This document shows positions 32,840 through 45,209 of a DNA stretch of 64,000 nucleotides, piece after piece. The notes under the pieces are model-generated. The model saw only the letters and a list, made by a program, of their open reading frames with translations. It was not told the origin of the DNA and made no database searches. The translations under genes were made by a program, and so were the position numbers. The stretch comes from Clitoria ternatea (taxonomy: Eukaryota; Streptophyta; Magnoliopsida; Fabales; Fabaceae): positions 6,210,001 to 6,274,000 of the forward strand of contig CM075675.1 of the NCBI GenBank assembly GCA_037962975.1. The letters are read 5' to 3'. Numbering within the stretch: the first letter of the stretch is position 1; each line of letters opens with the position of its first letter.

Positions 32840-34900
32840 TGCGCACACATGTTGTAATCATTATGTCGAACCATTCCTACCTTTTTGCCCCTAAGACTCA
32901 TATAAAAGGGGGGACTTATCTCTAATCATTTGTTATTGTTGTCTGAAAAACTCTCTTCTTGCTCTGATATTAATTAAGCATTCCGGCTCCCTGACTCGTA
33001 CTTGACAAATAGTTCACACCATCCGAATAGGTATCCTACCTATCACGTCTTTTTGTTTATTGTATAAACCCTTATTCTTTTTACTTTTATATAAAAATCT
33101 AGGATTTGCGAGGTGACCACACAAGTGATTAGTCAATTGAAATTCTTTTTGATCCACCGTTATGGCCATTTGTGGGATCCTGACGCAAGTCGTAGATGTC
33201 ACAAATGAATATACGTCGATTCTTTAAAATGGAACAAAAAGAATGGGTCTCTACCCGCGACTTCCTCTAAAATGGGGAAGCTCAAAGGTAAAGAGCTACA
33301 CTAGTATCTTGCTCAAATATTCCTTTCTTTGACTCTCTTCAGAACCATCCTCAACATCAATAGAGTTTGTACTTTCATCTTGGGGTTCGGCCTCTAGTTT
33401 TGCATATTATCATTCTGATGACATCCCTTTTTACTAGTGCATCTCATTCCCCTAGCATATTGTACAATCAATGGATTCTGAAGGTTTATATCTCTCTGAT
33501 GCCATAAACAAGTAAGTAATAGCCATGAATCCAATCAACATCAATGTTGGCAATATCGATTGAATAATAGAGAAAACAAATTATCAATATTTTTGGGTTC
33601 ATTGGAAGCCTTTGGGGATGGTATCTAGATATGCCGAGGAAAGAGATAATGTGGAATTGGATGAAGTCCTTATCCATGCCGTCAATAAAAATGCTAGAGA
33701 CTTTTCCATTATCGCACGTCAAACAAATAATCAGATTTACCATTATTCAGGGTCTTATTTTTTTGTACATGTACGAGATGTGCTTAACGAAGATCAACAT
33801 GAAGCTTCTATTAAATAATTTTGAGATGGAGGTGCTAAATTTTTTGAATGTCGCCCCCTGTCAACTCCACCAAATGGTTATGCGTAGATGTTATCTCTTG
33901 ATGTCTTTGGGAAATACTTCCATTTCGAACCTACGGTGGCGATGTTCTTCCGATATACTTGCATACTAAGGTAAGGCAATCTTGATTGGGGTTTAAGCTT
34001 CGTGAACTTGCGATGTCAAAGTGATGTTGTGAATTTTGAGTCATCTATGAAATCTGCAAAGACCAAAGGATTTTCCTTCAAGCCTTCTTACTACAAAGTC
34101 ATTGTAAATAATAGACAACCCATATCTTAGGAAAATACAGATGGATGCTGGCATTTCTATACTAATTGGCCACATAAGCATTTCCTTTCAGAAAATGCCG
34201 CCTATGTAATGGATGAAAGTCAGTTATCTCCTGGGTCAAAGAGAGTGGTGGATGCTCAGTCGAAAGCCACAAGATTTAATCTCATAAAATGTCAGAATTT
34301 ATTGGGGAAGGAGGCTAAACGAGATGAATATCTCAAGAATCTTGGTGATTTTTTGATATATACTTTGTCTTTATTTTGTTGATTGCCCTAGTATTTTTCT
34401 AGTATAATTACTTTATTTATGTTGCACTACGCAGGGTCAATGGGGATTGACGCCTTAGCCGCTCTAGAGAAGCATTTCCAAACTGCTGATGTTGGTGCTC
34501 TCAGGTCAGAATATAAAATCTAGCCCAAGCTGAAAAAGGAAAAGACTATGAGTCTTATTACTGAAAAGGCTACCGAGATTCATAAACAAGGTGGTATTGA
34601 AACCACCAAGAGAAAAAGAAATGAGGGTGGAGGTGAGGGCTTTGCACAACAGAAGAAAAGGAAAGGCAACGACTATAGTAAAGGACCAAACTAAGCCCAA
34701 GGAGAAGGGCATGAAGATCATTAGCACCAGTGTTGGTGAACCCATACTAGAAAAAGTTACTAATTTTGGTGCTGATTACCAAGAATCCCTTAAACCCATT
34801 TCTATCCTATCTGATATGTCAAGTGGGCATAATTACTTACATTTCCTTGAACCTATGGGGGATCATTAAGCACTTCAAGATGTCATTCTAGTTGAAAGAT
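32840..34900 (+). pseudogene. Decayed retroelement region with gag-like 'putative gypsy-type transposon' ORF
   Basis: A TATA-like CATATAAAAGGGG near 32900 is followed by a leader and then scattered in-frame blocks: FEMEVLNFLNVAPCQLHQ (about 33825), then DGCWHFYTNWPHKHF and AAYVMDESQLSPGSKRVVDA near 34141-34262, and RNEGGGEGFAQQKKRKGND near 34620. Stops and frame changes separate them. The order resembles the gag-like plant transposon protein found in Tat-type gypsy elements. A second, differently decayed copy lies at 55260-56640, sharing GGATCCTGACRYAAGT and a block around TACGAGATGTGCTTAACGAA. There is no LTR pair. Confidence 0.6.
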
Positions 34901-35063
34901 TGGTTGAATGAGGACGAGCTGAAATATGTGCATAAGGGTTCCATATGGCCTAGACTCAAAAGTCTATGTATCTTGCAATCTCTTTACATGCAACATGTTT
35001 CTAATTTTTTATTTTGTAATTTGTAATTAGAACTTTAATATTTTATGATTCCTGATAGACACG

Positions 35064-37197
35064 TGTTGCTACCCAATTTTGTCCAGGCCCATTTAAAATT
35101 TTTAAAAATAATAAATAAAAAAATACAAAAAAATAAAAAATATACAAATAAAAAAATAATTTTTTAGGAATTATTTTTAAGAAAAAAGTCAACTTGTGGG
35201 CTTGTTTGAATTTCAAATTATTGATCTGGGCTGTGGTCTCCAAAATTTTTAAATCCTTATCAGAACCATAAATTTTTGAACTTCTAGACATAGAAAATTT
35301 TAAAATTCAAGAAGGAGGTTTAAAATTTGAATTTCATAAGGGATAAGATTTTAGAAGATTAGATAAAGAAAGAGATAAAGTTTTTTAAATAGAATGAGAT
35401 AAAGCTTTTTAAATAAATGAGTATATTATAAAATATGATAAGGTTTTTTTAAATATATATATATATGAGATAGAATTTTGAATATATAAATATATATTAT
35501 ATAAAAAAATCAACTTCAGATTTTATAATTATATTAATTAAGCTAATCCTATTATCTATATGCTATGAGATAATGAAAAAAAGGGAAATAGATATTATTA
35601 TATATTCACGCATAGATAAGGCTTAATTATTATTATATTATAAGCCTAAGAAAATTAGAAATAACACAATTGAAAAAGGATTATTATATTATTATATAAG
35701 AGATCACACAATTAGGAAGTAAATAGGGTTTTGAAGCAACGAATGGTATATATATTTATGAAGGCATCCACGCTGAAGGGGAGAAGAGGCTGATTAAAAA
35801 GGGTTAGTACCCACGCTATTGCCAGAGGAGATTTAGAGAAAACAAGGATTCACACTGGGCAATTGACACACGGCTACAGGAAAAATTGAAATATTAAATA
35901 CAATTATCAGGAAAACAATTAAAAAGGTATTTTTCTTTTTCCTTTTAATTTGTTTATTGTGATTGTATGTAATCCTATTTTATTAAAGAATTAAATCATA
36001 GAATCTCTTTCCCTTTAGGAATATTCTAATAATTAGTATCACCGAACACCTGTTTGCTACTAGTTTAGAGTATTATATTTGTAAAATAGGAAATAAAACT
36101 AATGTTAGTATGTGCCTAAAATTAAAATCTCTATGCTAGGGTTAATTTAGGCAAGACGTTTCATTAACCTATGTTTAATTTCTAGACCATAAAGTATTCT
36201 AGTGATGCCAATAGGTAACAAAAATGAATATATTCACATTAGGATCAATTTGGACGAGACATCCTTTTAGTCTAAGTTTTTAAATAAAATAAATTTTAAT
36301 TGTCTCAAAATTAACGTAGACCTTAAAAAATATTTTGATAACAAATTTAGGGTCTTTATAGATTTTTTGGACGAGACGTCCTGTCAATCTATGTTAAATT
36401 TTTTAAAATAATTTAGACGATAAAACACTTTAGTAATATCGATAATATAACAAAAATCAAAATATCTTTATAGATTCTTTGGACGAGACGTCCTGTTAAT
36501 CTAGGTCTTCAAATAAACTTTTCATTCTTAAATTAATCTAGACTATTTTTCTCTAAAAATATAATAAAATCAATAAAACCCAAGGTTCCTTTTTTAATAC
36601 AACATTCGAAATCAATTTGGACGAGACGTCCTGTTGGTTAACGTTTTAAATCTCGACATTTTTCAATCTACTTCACATTTTTTAAAAATAACCCAAAGAA
36701 CTACGTAACCCTTATTTCCCCCAACGTTTGGGGAATACGTAGGAGCGGGAACAATTATTCTTGTCGGGCCCAATTTTTTTAAAAAAATATATCTCTTTAA
36801 CTAGTAAAATAAAATCATCATGCTTTTAACAACAACTCAATTAATTTGGACGAGACGTCCTGTTAATTGCAAAATTTATTATTTTAAAAATCATTAAATC
36901 AACAACAAATCCATAAGACATCTCTAAGAGGTTTAAATTATAAATTAGTAGGATTATTCAAACTTAAACGATTTAGGGTAACCGTTTAGAATGGACAGTG
37001 TAGGGTGCTAATACCTTCCCCACCTGTAATCAGATTCCCGAACTTAAAATCTCAATTTAGGACCAGTACCTTCACGTTAGGGTTTTTCTGATGTTTTACC
37101 TTAAAAACATTAGTGGCGACTCCACGGTTTCCGGAGGAAACTCGGGAACCTTATTTTCTTTTACAGTCGGCCTGCCGCCACGATCTAGGTCGTGACA
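35064..37197 (+). repeat. 5' LTR of the Tat/Ogre-type element
   Basis: 2134 bp, TGTTGCTACCC to GGTCGTGACA. A-rich start, TA-rich centre and, in the distal half, about six diverged 115-bp units each holding a GGACGAGACGTCC hairpin. GTTTGGGGAATACGTAGGAG near 36727 and GGCGACTCCACGGTTTCCGG near 37114 precede the end. Confidence 0.93.
36147..36860 (+). repeat. Diverged ~115-bp repeats with GGACG-AGA-CGTCC hairpins in the 5' LTR
   Basis: Hairpin cores begin at 36252 (ACATCC variant), 36369, 36481, 36619 and 36848; a weak relative lies at 36147. Spacings are 117, 112, 138 and 229 bp. The sequence between them aligns loosely (AACAAAAATNAA, TTTATAGATT). The 3' LTR carries the same series at 44254, 44372, 44484 (ATGTCC), 44624 and 44854. 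Confidence 0.85.
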
Positions 37198-37199
37198 GA

Positions 37200-37218
37200 T
37201 GGTGACTCCACTGGGGAC
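37200..37218 (+). other. Primer-binding site of the Tat/Ogre-type element
   Basis: TGGTGACTCCACTGGGGAC starts two bases after the 5' LTR. This wording is typical of Tat/Ogre elements, where a tRNA-Arg primer has been proposed (recollection). Confidence 0.7.
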
Positions 37219-38185
37219 CTTAGAGAGTCAAGCCCGTTTAATTTGTTTGAGTATATTAGAATAATCCTATATAACTTCTTGCCTATGTTTTATGCCATGT
37301 GTTTTGTTGATATATGTTATTATTGAACCTTAGGGTAGAGGACATCATATTATTGTGTTATTGAACCCTAGGGTAGATAATTTTTTTTGTATTGCTCAGT
37401 GTTTATTTCTTGTGAATGAAGGGTAAATTACATGTATATACGCCTCTCACACACTACACTTACACTTTTTCACACGTATTTTAAGTGGGACCCTACACCC
37501 AGGGGTCTGAATAAACCATTAAGTTTAGGGGAGGTTGTGTAGTAGTGTCATTTGGGACATTCATCTCCGTCTGACATCGTGAGAGCCTCAACTAGAGTGT
37601 GACTTTCTCATGGTGCCCGCACCTGGTAGACTTCCTACTGTTATGGTCAACATCATGGGTAGAGTTTGAGCTCTAGTGGTCTTTAGTGATTTAAAATAGC
37701 CACCCAATATGAGAGGATACTATTAAAGGAACCTTAGAACTGATAAGAGGCCCTTAGACAAACCCTGTATAGGGAACACAAGGGGCAATAGTCTTTTACC
37801 TTCTTTTTTTTCCCTAAGTTAAAAAGATTCCTTTTCCAACAATTTTTTTTAAAAGATAAAAAAAGCCCAATAATTTGACATGGGGCAAATGTTTCAAGCC
37901 CGTTCAATCTCGTGCTTTAAATTATAGGCCTTTTGGATCGTAAGGTTTTTATGCAAAATTTTCCAAAAAGAGGATGATTTGAGATGTCTGTAATTTATTC
38001 ACACAGAAAATATTTTTAAGAAATAATGATAACAAGCCCACAAGTTGATTTTTTTCTCTTCTTTTTTTGTCTCTTTCTTTTCCTTTTCCTTTTCCTTTTC
38101 CTTTTCACTAATACATCTTGTTTAGTAAGAAAGAAAAAAAATCACGAGGAGACACCCTTACAAAACTCGGCTTCAGGCAAGACTT
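37219..38185 (+). other. Leader of the Tat/Ogre-type element
   Basis: Untranslated sequence between primer-binding site and gag. It contains direct phrases TTGAACCYTAGGGTAGA (37324 and 37363) and, just before gag, a CTTTTCC microsatellite (38078-38104). No ORF. Confidence 0.6.
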
Positions 38186-40157
38186 ATGGCTGAGATGGAT
38201 AACGAGACTGAGAACTTAAGGAGCGAGGTCAACCATTTAAAGGAACAGATAACTGAGCTGACCAGGCTTCTAGAAAAGAGAGTCAAAGAGGGGGGCCCAT
38301 CCATAAACAACGAGCAACAACCAACTTCTCTGTTGTACCCTCTTGGTTTTACTCCTGCCCGGGCTCAAGATGCTCCACCTACTAACAATATCAAAAACCC
38401 GGGCAAAATTGTTGATCCTCACACTATGTAACCTCCATCTTATGGCATGCCATATGGATGCATGCCTCCTCAAACCTTCACCGATCAGGATGGTAACCTC
38501 ATACCCTTTCCGTTGTATGGTTTACCTCCTAGTTATTTTCCTCCTGTAATCTCGGGTCCACAAGATGGGAATACAATACCCTCAATAAATCCACAGTTTC
38601 AAAATCAGATCCCAAGCCCACAGGCCTCTGAGCCTCGAAACACCCAGTCGCCTGTAATTCAAGTAACTACACTTATTCCAAACCCACAAGGGGAGACACA
38701 GTCAAATCCAGCATGTCAAACACCACCCTTTCCTCACCTTCAGTCACAGTATAATTATCCTTATGGGTATGTGATGCCTTAACCTATTGTCATGCAGACC
38801 ACCAATCCTGTAATTGTAACTCCTGAGCCAAAGATAAAGATAAAGATTCTCGAGGAGCGCCTTCGTGTCATGGAAGGTGTGGGGGGTTTTGGCCCAACGG
38901 ACGCATCTGAACTTTGTCTCGTCCAGATATGGTGATACCTCCCAAGTTTAAAATTCCTGAATTTGACAAATACCGGAGCACGTCCTGTCCTCGGAATCAT
39001 CTGACCATGTATTGTCAGAAGATGGCTTCCCATGCCTTCGATGATAAGCTGCTTCCAAGATAGTCTAGCAGGAGCCACCCTTACTTGGTATACGCATCTA
39101 GAACGTATTCACATACACTGTTGGAGAGACTTAGCTTATGCTTTCTTAAAGCAATACAAATACAACCTAGACATGGCGCCTGATAGGATGCAATTACAAA
39201 ATATGACTAAGAACGATGATAAGTCTTTCAAGGAATATGCCCAGTGTTGGCAAGAAGTAGCTGCGCAAGTGGACCCTCCGCTGCTAGAGAAGGAGATTGT
39301 AGCAATGTTCATTGACACCCTTCAAGCTCCTTTCTATGACAGAATTATTGGAAGTGTATCATCAAATTTTTCCGATATCGTTACCATTGGGGAAAGAGTG
39401 GAAAGCGGGGTAAGGATAGGGAAAATTGCCCATACTGCATCCGGGGAACCTTCCATGAAAAAACATGGCAAACCGAAAAAAGAAAGGAAGGTGAGACTAA
39501 TGTTGTCACCTATGATTTAAGGAATTCTCATTAAAAGCCGTACAACCCTGCATTTTTCCCCAGGCTAACCCCTATAAGTTCACGCCATATCCTCAAGTAG
39601 TCGCTACCACTGACAGTTACCCTCAGCCTTCCCCTCAACCACCGCGTTATCAGTCACTCATACCACCGCACAATCATCATCATATACCAGTACAGCCATC
39701 ACAACAATGGACTCGGCCACTAAACCCTAATCAGAATCAGAGAAGGATAAACGATGGTCGCAACCCTGTTCAGTTTGACCTAATCCCTATAAGTTACACT
39801 GAACTATTGCCGCACCTTATCCAAAACTCCCTTGTAGTGCCCTATCCTTCCACAACTTTTGGACCACCTTACCCCAAGGGATATGATCCAAGTACTCGGT
39901 GTGACTATCATGCTGGGGAACCAGGGCACTCAACAGAAAATTGTTTAGCTCTGAAACACAAAGTGCAAGACCTTGTTAAAGCCAAATGGCTTAACTTCTC
40001 GGAAGGAAATCCAAACATGGCTACAAATCCCTTGCCTAACCATGAGGGCTCTGGGGTTAATGTTGTGGAAGAAGATCAAGTAGTTGTTATTGAAGACGAT
40101 TCCTGTGATAATGCAAGCTTTGTGTGCCCCCTGTTCACCGGGCACTTAATTTTGTAA
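38186..40157 (+). pseudogene. gag of the Tat/Ogre-type element, with stops and frameshifts
   Basis: Gag packages the element RNA into cytoplasmic particles. The frame starts at ATG 38186 with a coiled-coil stretch (MAEMDNETENLRSEVNHLKE). A proline/glutamine-rich region follows, then ILEERLRVMEGVGGFG, IPPKFKIPEFDKY and MYCQKMASHAF. The retrotransposon gag core is DLAYAFLKQYKYNLDMAPDR, FKEYAQCWQEVAAQV and MFIDTLQAPFYDRIIGSVSS. Downstream are YTELLPHLIQNSLVVP and one zinc-knuckle-like CDYHAGEPGHSTENC. Damage: TAA at 38429, TAA near 38780, a pair of compensating frameshifts between about 38925 and 39050, and loss of frame near 39520-39560. Confidence 0.87.
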
Positions 40158-40344
40158 TTGGGAGGCTGTTGAGCTCCCTACGATTTTAATTTTTGATTCA
40201 AAATAATTTATAATTGCCTTAATAACTTAATATTCTCATTGCTATGCCCAAGACTTTGGGTTTTTTCTTTTTACAATAAAGGCGAAGCATGTTTTGTCAT
40301 TTTTTCGTTAATAAATACGTATTTGAATTTGGATACCTCTTTCT

Positions 40345-41400
40345 TTGCACCTTTTTACCGATTCCTCTTCCCTTTATCCCTCATTCAACCATTCATCCAA
40401 ATGCAGATCCAAAAATGATCCACTTGAAGGTAATAAGGTCACGATCCCATTTCACGACTTTGAGTATTCAGTTGATTGCGCTGACAAAGAGGGTAAGGAA
40501 GACTATGGTCCCTCGCCCAAATTAACCAGGGAACAAAAGGCTAGAGAAATTCAGCCCTATCAAAAGGTAATCAAGATCATCAAGATAAAAAGGTCAAGAT
40601 TGACATTTCCCTGAGTCAAGAACAATAGGGGAAATTGATTAAGTTATTGATGTCCTTTGTTTGAAAACACTGGGGCAATTTATCAGAGGGCGATGGTAAC
40701 CCTGTTTCATGACATGATGAACAGAGGCATATTTATCATTTAAGAAAGCTTCGGTATTGACCAACATGGATGGAGATGACTTTTTGATGCCCATAAATAC
40801 AGACGTAATCAAGAGATGCTTTACCAAAAAAAAAAAAATCAAACAAACAAATAAAACCAAAAAAAATCAAGGTTAGCGTCTTATGCACATACCAACTGGG
40901 GCAAGCTGATGCTCTCGCATTACCATATCGGGGCATGTCCAGATCACCAAGTAAGCCGTCACCTTTCTATATGGGGAATGGATGTCATCAAGCTAAGAAC
41001 GCAACAAAAGAACAATATTTCATCCCTGTTGCAATCAACCTTAAGGGGATGTAGCTACTCCCCATGCTAATGTAACCAAGGAAATGGTCTATCATGCTGA
41101 GCAACAAAAGTACCAAGGGGATCATTCAAAGGTCAAAAAAAAAGAAAAAAACAAATGAAAAAATCAAGAAAAAGAAAAAAAAGAGCAAAAACAAAAGCAA
41201 AAAAAAGAGACTCGGAATAGTCCTTTCTCATTGAGGCAAAAAAAAAAGGCTTATCTCATTTCCTTCGGTATATGGCGTTGGGGCAAAGTTGCCTATTTGA
41301 AGTGATATCTATCCCCAAAAGGATGAAAGTAAATCAAAGGAGGCCAAATGGGTTCGGTTTCAGTATAATCAACTTAAACCTTTTATTGTAAATGATACAA
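40345..41400 (+). pseudogene. Remnants of pol (protease link, reverse transcriptase and integrase stubs)
   Basis: Several short blocks stand in pol order but in different frames. VPFHDFEYSVDCADKEGKED-like text at 40446-40500 and KAREIQPYQKVIKI at 40538 fit the protease/RT junction. NTGAIYQRAMVTLFHDMM at 40666 is the RT stretch normally found just before the YVDD box, which is absent. SPFYM and GMDVI (about 40957-40992) and HANVTKEMVYHA (41063-41100) are integrase. YGVGAKLPI near 41270 fits the integrase end. A normal pol is about 3-4 kb, so multiple internal deletions have occurred. Confidence 0.72.
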
Positions 41401-41439
41401 CCTAGATTTTTAAAAAAAACATGTCAGAAAGAAAGAAAA

Positions 41440-41545
41440 GCTCGCTAGGCTGAAAACCTAAAAAGGTGGTCTAGGCAAAAATTAGAGCGACCTGGTGAGT
41501 CGAAAACCTAAAAAGGCGGCTCAAGCAAAAATTAGGGTCAAAATT
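41440..41545 (+). repeat. Short tandem duplication in the 3' untranslated region of the Tat element
   Basis: GAAAACCTAAAAAGGYGGYC followed by AGGCAAAAATTAG or AAGCAAAAATTAG occurs twice, about 56 bp apart. Confidence 0.7.
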
Positions 41546-42125
41546 TTGGCAAAGCAACTAAAATTCTCTGTACAAGCAGAATAGGACCCGACTGGGCACA
41601 AGGACTATAGTTGAATTACTTTCTCGGAAGTAAGATCAAAGGATAAACTCGTCATCGTGATACAGGATCAAGATTCTTGTTGTTCTCAGGAATTCACTGG
41701 AGGATCTTTAAACCCCATTACGTCCCCTACTACCAAACTCTTTAACCACATTTGTTTTTTTTTTGCATATGATTTCCCTTTGTCTTTTCCGGTACTTGAT
41801 CACCCACATAAATACAGGTGCTACCTTTTTAATACGCATGTATGCATAAGTTTCATTAATGTGACAAAACATGTATTTTAACAAAATAAAACAAGGCAAT
41901 GATAATTATTTTCTCAAAAAGAGAAAAGGAAAGTCATGGAAGTGAGAGGCTTCTGTTATTTGTTAGCACCTCAGACAAGCATCACAAGGACCGCGCTGAA
42001 TACATGCTCAAAAGAGAAAATCACCTCGTTCATCCATTTCACCCATGAGTATAAACCTAAAATCTATAAAGATTACAGTTCTAAAGGTTTCTCCCCGGAT
42101 TTCAAACTTGATTTTAATTTCCTGT
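41546..42125 (+). other. 3' untranslated region of the Tat element
   Basis: No domain found. Short frames here (41657-41881 and 41936 onward) end in or merge into the tandem array and are not supported as genes. Confidence 0.5.
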
Positions 42126-42975
42126 CGCCGAATATGGCATATTTTATTTTCCAACAGCCGAGTGGGGCACAATTTTTCTTTCCAGCAGCCGAGCGGGGCA
42201 CAATTTTACTTTCCAGCAGCCGAACGGGGCACCATTTTACTTTCCAGCAGCCGAGCGAGGCACCATTTTACTTTCCAGTAGCCGAACGAGGCACAATTTT
42301 ACTTTTCAATCGCTGAACAAGGCACCATTTTACTTTCTAGTAGCCGAGCGAGGCACCATTTTACTTTCAGTAGCCGAACGGGGCACCATTTTACATTCCA
42401 GCAGCCGAGCGGGGCACCATTTTACTTTCCAGTAGTCGAACAAGGCACAATTTTACTTTCCAGTAGCTGAGCAGGGCACCATTTTACTTTTCAATCACAG
42501 AACGAGGCACCATTTTATTTTCTAGTAGCCGAGCGGAGCACCATTTTACTTTCCAACAGCCGAGCGGGGCACAATTTTACTTTCCAGTAGCCGAGCGGGG
42601 CACCATTTTACTTTCCAATAGCCGAGCGGGGCACCCTTTTACTTTCCTGTCGTCGAACATGGCATCATTTAAGTTTTTAGTCGCCGAGCGGGGCATCATT
42701 TTACTTTCCAGTCGTCAAGTGGGGCACTCTTTTACTTTCTTCTCGCAAACTTGGCATCAGTTAAATTTTCAGTCACCGAGCGAAACACCATTTTACTTTT
42801 CAGTCACCAAGCGGGGCACCATTTCAATTGTCGAGCGGGGCATCATTTTACTTCCTAGAGCCGAACGTGGCATCTTTTAAATTTCTAGTCGCCAAACATG
42901 GCATCATTTGAATTTTCAGTCGTCGAGTGAGGCACCATTTAATTTCTTCGTCGTCAAACACGACATTCTTTAAAG
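42126..42975 (+). repeat. 31-bp tandem array, about 27 copies, in the 3' untranslated region of the Tat element
   Basis: The unit is close to GCCGAGCGGGGCACCATTTT followed by ACTTTCCAGTA. Central copies are very similar; outer copies, especially after 42650, are more diverged. Some units are 27-30 bp. It lies directly upstream of the purine tract and 3' LTR, the position where Tat/Ogre elements are known to carry variable tandem arrays. Confidence 0.95.
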
Positions 42976-43036
42976 CTAGCGCCCTGGACAAAATTGTTTC
43001 GCACTGTCTTTACTTATCCATTACTGTAACACAGTA

Positions 43037-43060
43037 AGAGAAAAGTAAAGAGGGGCAAGC
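43037..43060 (+). other. Polypurine tract of the Tat element
   Basis: AAGAGAAAAGTAAAGAGGGG followed by CAAGC lies directly before the 3' LTR start and primes plus-strand synthesis in this class. Confidence 0.8.
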
Positions 43061-45204
43061 TGTTGCTACCCAATTTTGTTCAGGCCCATTTAAAATTTTC
43101 AAAAAAATAAAAAATAATAAAAATACAAAAAAATAAAAAATAAAAAAATAAAAAACATAATTTTTTGGAATTAATTTTAAGAAAAAAGTCAACTTGTGAG
43201 CTTGTTTGAATTTTAAATTATTGATCTGGGCTGTGGTCTCCAAAATTTTTAAATCCTTATCAGAACCATAAATTTTTGAACTTCTAGACTTAGAAAATTT
43301 TAAAATTCAAGAAGGAGGTTTAAAATTTAAATTTTATAAGGGATAAGATTTTAGAAGATTAGATACAGAAAGAGATAAAGTTTTTTAAATAGGATGAGAT
43401 AAAGCTTTTTAAATAAATGAGTATATTATAAAATGTGATAAGGTTTTTTTAAATATATATATATGTATATGAGATAGAATTTTGGATATATAAATATATA
43501 TTATATAAAAAAATCAACTTCAGATTTTATAATTATATTAATTAAGCTAATCCTATTATTTATATGCTATGAGATAATGAAAAAAAGGGAAATAGATATT
43601 ATTATATATTCACGCATAGATAAGGCTTAATTATTATTATATTATAAGCCTAAGAAAATTAGAAATAACACAATTGAAAAGGATTATTATATTATTATAT
43701 AAGAGATCACACAATTAGGAAGTAAATAGGGTTTTGAAGCAACGAATGGTATATATATTTATGAAGGCATCCACGCTAAAGGGGAGAAGAGGCTAATTAA
43801 AAAGGGTTAGTACCCACGCTATTGCCAGAGGAGATTTAGAGAAAACAAGGATTCACACTGGGCAATTGACACACGGCTACAGGAAAAATTGAAATATTAA
43901 ATACAATTATCAGGAAAACAATTAAAAAGGTATTTTTCTTTTTCCTTTTAATTTGTTTATTGTGATTGTATGTAATCCTATTTTATTAAAGAATTAAATC
44001 ATGGAATCTCTTTCCCTTTAGGAATATTCTAATAATTAGTATCACCGAACACCTGTTTGCTACTAGTTTAGAGTATTATATTTGTAAAATAGGAAATAAA
44101 ACTAATGTTGGTATGTGCCTAAAATTAAAATCTCTATGCTAGGGTTAATTTAGGCAAGACGTTTCATTAACCTATGTTTAATTTCTAGACCATAAAGTAT
44201 TCTAGTGATGCCAATAGGTAACAAAAATGAATATATTCACATTAGGATCAATTTGGACGAGACATCCTTTTAGTCTAAGTTTTTAAATAAAATAAATTTT
44301 AATTGTCTCAAAATAAGCGTAGACCTTAAAAAATATTTTGATAACAAATTTAGGGTCTTTATAGATTTTTTGGACGAGACGTCCTGTCAATCTATGTTAA
44401 ATTTTTTAAAATAATTTAGACGATAAAACACTTTAGTAATATCGATAATATAACAAAAATCAAAATATCTTTATAGATTCTTTGGACGAGATGTCCTGTT
44501 AATCTAGGTCTTCAAATAAACTTTTCATTCTTAAATCAATCTAGACTATTTTTCTCTAAAAATATAATAAAATCAATAAAACCCAAGGTTCCTTTTTTTT
44601 AATACAACATTCGAAATCAATTTGGACGAGACGTCCTGTTGGTTAACGTTTTAAATCTCGACATTTTTCAATCTACTTCACATTTTTTTAAAATAACCCA
44701 AAGAACTACGTAACCCTTATTTCCCCCAACGTTTGGGGAATACGTAGGAGCGGGAACAATTATTCTTGTCGGGCCCAAATTTTTTTAAAAAATATATCTC
44801 TTTAACTAGTAAAATAAAATCATCATGCTTTTAACAACAACTCGATTAATTTTGACGAGACGTCCTGTTAATTGCAAAATTTATTATTTTAAAAATCATT
44901 AAATCAACAACAAATCTATAAGACATCTCTAAGAGGTTTAAATTATAAATTAGTAGGATTATTCAAACTTAAACGATTTAGGATAACTGTTTAGAATGGA
45001 CAGTGTGGGGTGCTAATACCTTTCCCACCTATAATCAGATTCCCGAACTTAAAATCTCAATTTAGGACCAGTACCTTCACGTTAGGGTTTTTCTGATGTT
45101 TTACCTTAAAAACATTAGTGGCGACTCCATGGTTTCCGGAGGGAACTCGGGAAAGCTTATTTTCTTTTTACAGTCGGCCTGCTGCCACAATCTAAGTCAC
45201 GACA
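43061..45204 (+). repeat. 3' LTR of the Tat/Ogre-type element
   Basis: 2144 bp, TGTTGCTACCC to AAGTCACGACA. It is collinear with the 5' LTR along its whole length. Differences concentrate in the A-rich first 450 bp and the last 200 bp. Confidence 0.93.
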
Positions 45205-45209
45205 ACAAG

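Larger units (their letters stand above)
35064..45204 (+). mobile_element. Ty3/gypsy LTR retrotransposon, Tat/Ogre-type, 10.1 kb, pol deleted
   Basis: Two direct LTRs (35064-37197 and 43061-45204) frame an internal region with a primer-binding site, a gag with known Tat-type wording, remnants of pol, a 31-bp tandem array and a purine tract. Flanking 5-mers ACACG and ACAAG differ at one base. By eye the LTRs differ at about 2 percent of positions plus small indels, so insertion was recent on a plant timescale. Reverse transcriptase, RNase H and integrase are reduced to short stubs, so the copy cannot move on its own. Confidence 0.92.

Noticed and set aside
41936..42316. 126-codon frame running into the 31-bp array
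   Set aside because: Its second half is the tandem repeat in frame by chance; no domain in the first half.
42126..42975. Regularly spaced repeats reminiscent of a CRISPR array
   Set aside because: Units are contiguous with no unique spacers, and the context is a plant retrotransposon.
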